Shown: in pieces, positions 4,692-5,971 of the stretch
Layout of the letters: the number at the start of each line of letters is the position of its first letter
Numbering within the stretch: the stretch's first letter is position 1
Source of the DNA: Desulfobacterales bacterium
Lineage (GTDB): Bacteria > Desulfobacterota > Desulfobacteria > Desulfobacterales > JAUWMJ01
Reading direction: 5' to 3'
Length of the DNA: 5,971 bases
Assembly (NCBI GenBank): GCA_030613225.1
Contig: JAUWMJ010000216.1
Span: 1 to 5,971 of the forward strand
Notes under the pieces: generated by a model
Told to the model about the DNA's origin: nothing
The model's input: the letters and a program-made list of their open reading frames with translations, nothing else
Databases searched by the model: none
Program-made: the position numbers and the translations under genes

Positions 4692-4770
4692 AGGTTCACA
4701 GTTCAAGGGTTCAAGGTTTACCCGCCTTTGGCGGCGCCGTAGGCGACCAGGGTTCAGGGGTTGTTGGTTT
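4692..4770. repeat. Heptad tract interrupted by two GC-rich hairpins, in the J-protein leader
   Basis: Units AGGTTCA, CAGTTCA, AGGGTTCA and AGGTTTA (4692-4720) are followed by two tandem hairpins, CCGCC-TTT-GGCGG (4722-4734) and CGCC-GTA-GGCG (4735-4745). The heptads then resume (AGGGTTCA, GGGGTTG, TTGGTTT; 4749-4770). AGGTTCA and CAGTTCA are also units of the tract at 3460-3487. If the promoter at 4649 is right, all of this is transcribed in the leader, ending about 20 bases before the Shine-Dalgarno. Confidence 0.55.
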
Positions 4771-4801
4771 ACTATCAATCTGATTAAATGAGGAAATATA
4801 A

Positions 4802-5716
4802 ATGTCCGGAACAGATTATTATAAAACACTTGGTGTAAATAAAACCGCTACTGATGATGAAATCAAGAAGGCTTACAGAAAGCTTGCCATGAAATATCAT
4901 CCGGATCACACCAAAGGAGATAAAAGCGCCGAAGAAAAGTTTAAAAAAATAAGTGAAGCATATGCAGTGCTGAGTGATAAAGAAAAACGTAAACAGTACG
5001 ACACTTTTGGTTCTAACGGTTTTCATCAACGGTTCTCTCAGGAAGATATTTTCAGAAGTTATGATTTCGGTGATATCTTTAAAGAATTTGGGTTTGGCGG
5101 GACAAATCCGTTCAGGGGACGTCGAGGCGGCACGCGATTTTCGTTTGGGTCCGGATCTCCATTCGGTTCTCACCCGGGCGGACAGCAGCAGGTAAAAGGA
5201 TCCGACCTCGTATATGAACTTCCTCTGACTTTACAGGAAATTGCAAAAGGAACAAACAAGGTCATAAGCTTTGACCATAAGGGACGCCATGAAAAAATAA
5301 CAGTAAAAATTCCGAAAGGCATGATCTCTGGAAAAAAACTGCGTCTTGCCGGAAAAGGAGAATCTAGTCCCTACGGAGGTCCTCCAGGCGATTTATATAT
5401 TCAGACTAAGGTTATTAACGACCCGATATATGATGTGAAAGAATATGACCTTTATGCAAATCGAGACCTCAAGTTGAGTGAAGCCATTCTCGGGACGAGC
5501 ATTTCAGTACCGACACTTGAAGGAAAAAGATTAAACCTGAAAATACCCCCTGGTACCAGGCACGGAACCAAGATGCGTCTTGCAGGTCACGGACTTCCGG
5601 CAATGAGGGGAAAAAAAAGGGGAGATCTTTATGTTCATATTAATATTCCCATACCGAAAAATTTAAACAAAGAACAGAAAAAGCTAATTAAACAATTGGA
5701 AGCATCCGGCTTGTAA
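4802..5716 (+). CDS. CbpA-like J-domain co-chaperone (DnaJ family without zinc finger)
   Basis: A 304-aa cytosolic co-chaperone that stimulates the ATPase of DnaK (Hsp70) and delivers unfolded substrates. Residues 5-67 are a complete J domain with the essential HPD at 33-35 and the closing pattern [14 protein letters not shown]...KRKQYD. Residues 69-130 are a Gly/Phe-rich linker with two DIF motifs (82-84 and 91-93) like those of DnaJ. Residues 131-304 hold the two C-terminal beta domains, with the IPKG...GKGE and [19 protein letters not shown] hallmarks. No CXXCXGXG zinc repeats exist, so this is a class B protein like CbpA (about 306 aa in E. coli), not DnaJ. The ATG at 4802 has a GAGG ribosome site eight bases upstream. 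No cbpM is nearby. It is followed by hpt on the same strand, which has its own promoter. Confidence 0.93.
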   Translation: MSGTDYYKTLGVNKTATDDEIKKAYRKLAMKYHPDHTKGDKSAEEKFKKISEAYAVLSDKEKRKQYDTFGSNGFHQRFSQEDIFRSYDFGDIFKEFGFGGTNPFRGRRGGTRFSFGSGSPFGSHPGGQQQVKGSDLVYELPLTLQEIAKGTNKVISFDHKGRHEKITVKIPKGMISGKKLRLAGKGESSPYGGPPGDLYIQTKVINDPIYDVKEYDLYANRDLKLSEAILGTSISVPTLEGKRLNLKIPPGTRHGTKMRLAGHGLPAMRGKKRGDLYVHINIPIPKNLNKEQKKLIKQLEASGL

Positions 5717-5799
5717 CAGGCTATGGGCTCGGTAAAAAAACACCCTGCCTGAAATCGACAACATATGGACAATATGGTTTGACTAAGCGCCTAAATATA

Positions 5800-5829
5800 T
5801 TGACAAGAATAACTATTCTGTGTAATAAT
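5800..5829 (+). promoter_or_regulatory. Sigma70-type promoter of hpt
   Basis: A perfect -35 TTGACA (5800-5805), an 18-base spacer and a -10 AATAAT (5824-5829; five of six) preceded by TGT, an extended -10. The start would be near 5836. This argues for the hpt start at 5877 over the in-frame ATG at 5841, which would have almost no leader. The rest of 5717-5799 shows only a weak inverted repeat. Confidence 0.65.
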
Positions 5830-5876
5830 CATATATTAAAATGTTTGGCTCTCTTGAGATAGGATTTTTTATTAAT

Positions 5877-5971
5877 ATGCCTGAATTTATACCCGTCCTT
5901 AAAAAAGACGATATCGACAAGATGGTTGCTGCCGTTGCACGCAAAATTTCATCAGACTATAAGGACAGGGA
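5877..5971 (+). CDS. hpt: Hypoxanthine phosphoribosyltransferase, N-terminal part (partial)
   Basis: The first 31 residues (starting MPEFIPVLKKDDIDKMVAAV) match from memory the N-terminus of bacterial hypoxanthine phosphoribosyltransferase: the IPVL strand, the IDKMV helix, then ARKISSDYKDR, ahead of the usual VLIGVLKGA segment, which lies past the window edge. The enzyme salvages hypoxanthine and guanine to IMP and GMP with PRPP in the cytosol. ATG at 5877 is chosen from family alignment and the promoter position. An in-frame ATG at 5841 would add 12 residues (MFGSLEIGFFIN) without a ribosome site. The Shine-Dalgarno at 5877 is itself weak (TAGGA, 11 bases away). The catalytic PRPP loop is not in the window. 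Confidence 0.8.
   Translation, partial: MPEFIPVLKKDDIDKMVAAVARKISSDYKDR

Noticed and set aside
4559..4783. Plus-strand open frame of 74 aa upstream of the J-protein gene
   Set aside because: It starts in the loop side of a hairpin, spans the candidate promoter and the heptad/GC hairpin block, and lacks a Shine-Dalgarno; chance frame.
4784..5173. Minus-strand 129-aa frame opposite the J-protein gene
   Set aside because: Antisense shadow of the J domain and Gly/Phe linker, without its own ribosome site.
5717..5751. Possible terminator after the J-protein gene (CAGGC/GCCTG)
   Set aside because: Only 5 + 3 bp of stem, a long loop and no T run on the plus strand.

Overview
The window looks like chromosomal DNA of a Gram-negative anaerobe of the Desulfobacterota / old Deltaproteobacteria type. 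The clues are moderate to low G+C (about 40 % by eye), a GEMM-I cyclic dinucleotide riboswitch, a CBS-domain ClC protein of the GHGVP type, and intergenic regions full of small palindromic repeats and heptanucleotide tracts. The taxonomic placement is inference; no rRNA or species-level marker is present.

Layout, left to right. (1) 1-374, minus: N-terminal part of a membrane-anchored protein that I tentatively match to transglutaminase-like proteins. (2) 375-1023: its long leader, read on the minus strand. It runs from a sigma70-type promoter (793-821) through a GEMM-I c-di-GMP riboswitch (674-779) and an intrinsic terminator (629-661) to a 192-bp MITE-like palindromic repeat (405-596) just before the gene. 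A second imperfect palindrome (934-1006) lies just past the ClC stop codon. (3) 1024-3123, minus: a two-gene unit, a 119-aa FHA-domain protein and a 579-aa ClC chloride channel/transporter with a CBS pair. The two ORFs are in the same frame and are separated by a single TAG. (4) 3124-3654: a repeat-rich spacer with a strong minus-strand terminator (3267-3304), several hairpins and inverted heptad repeats. (5) 3655-4024, minus: two small ORFs (63 and 53 aa) 16 bp apart, neither recognised. The 53-aa one has an excellent Shine-Dalgarno sequence. (6) 4025-4801: a non-coding divergent region with more heptad tracts, a 28-bp miniature of the 405-596 repeat, hairpins and a candidate promoter. (7) 4802-5716, plus: a CbpA-like (zinc-finger-less) J-domain co-chaperone. 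(8) 5717-5876: a spacer with a good sigma70-type promoter. (9) 5877-5971, plus: the first 31 residues of hypoxanthine phosphoribosyltransferase.

Functional reading. The left gene is probably switched by c-di-GMP through transcription termination. The FHA/ClC pair suggests an ion channel or transporter linked to phosphothreonine signalling, either by co-translation or conceivably by readthrough of the single amber codon. The J-protein and hpt are housekeeping genes with separate promoters. The most unusual features are the riboswitch cassette with a repeat in its leader, the full-length and end-to-end miniature copies of that repeat, the FHA-TAG-ClC junction, and the concentration of period-7 repeats between 3.4 and 4.8 kb.
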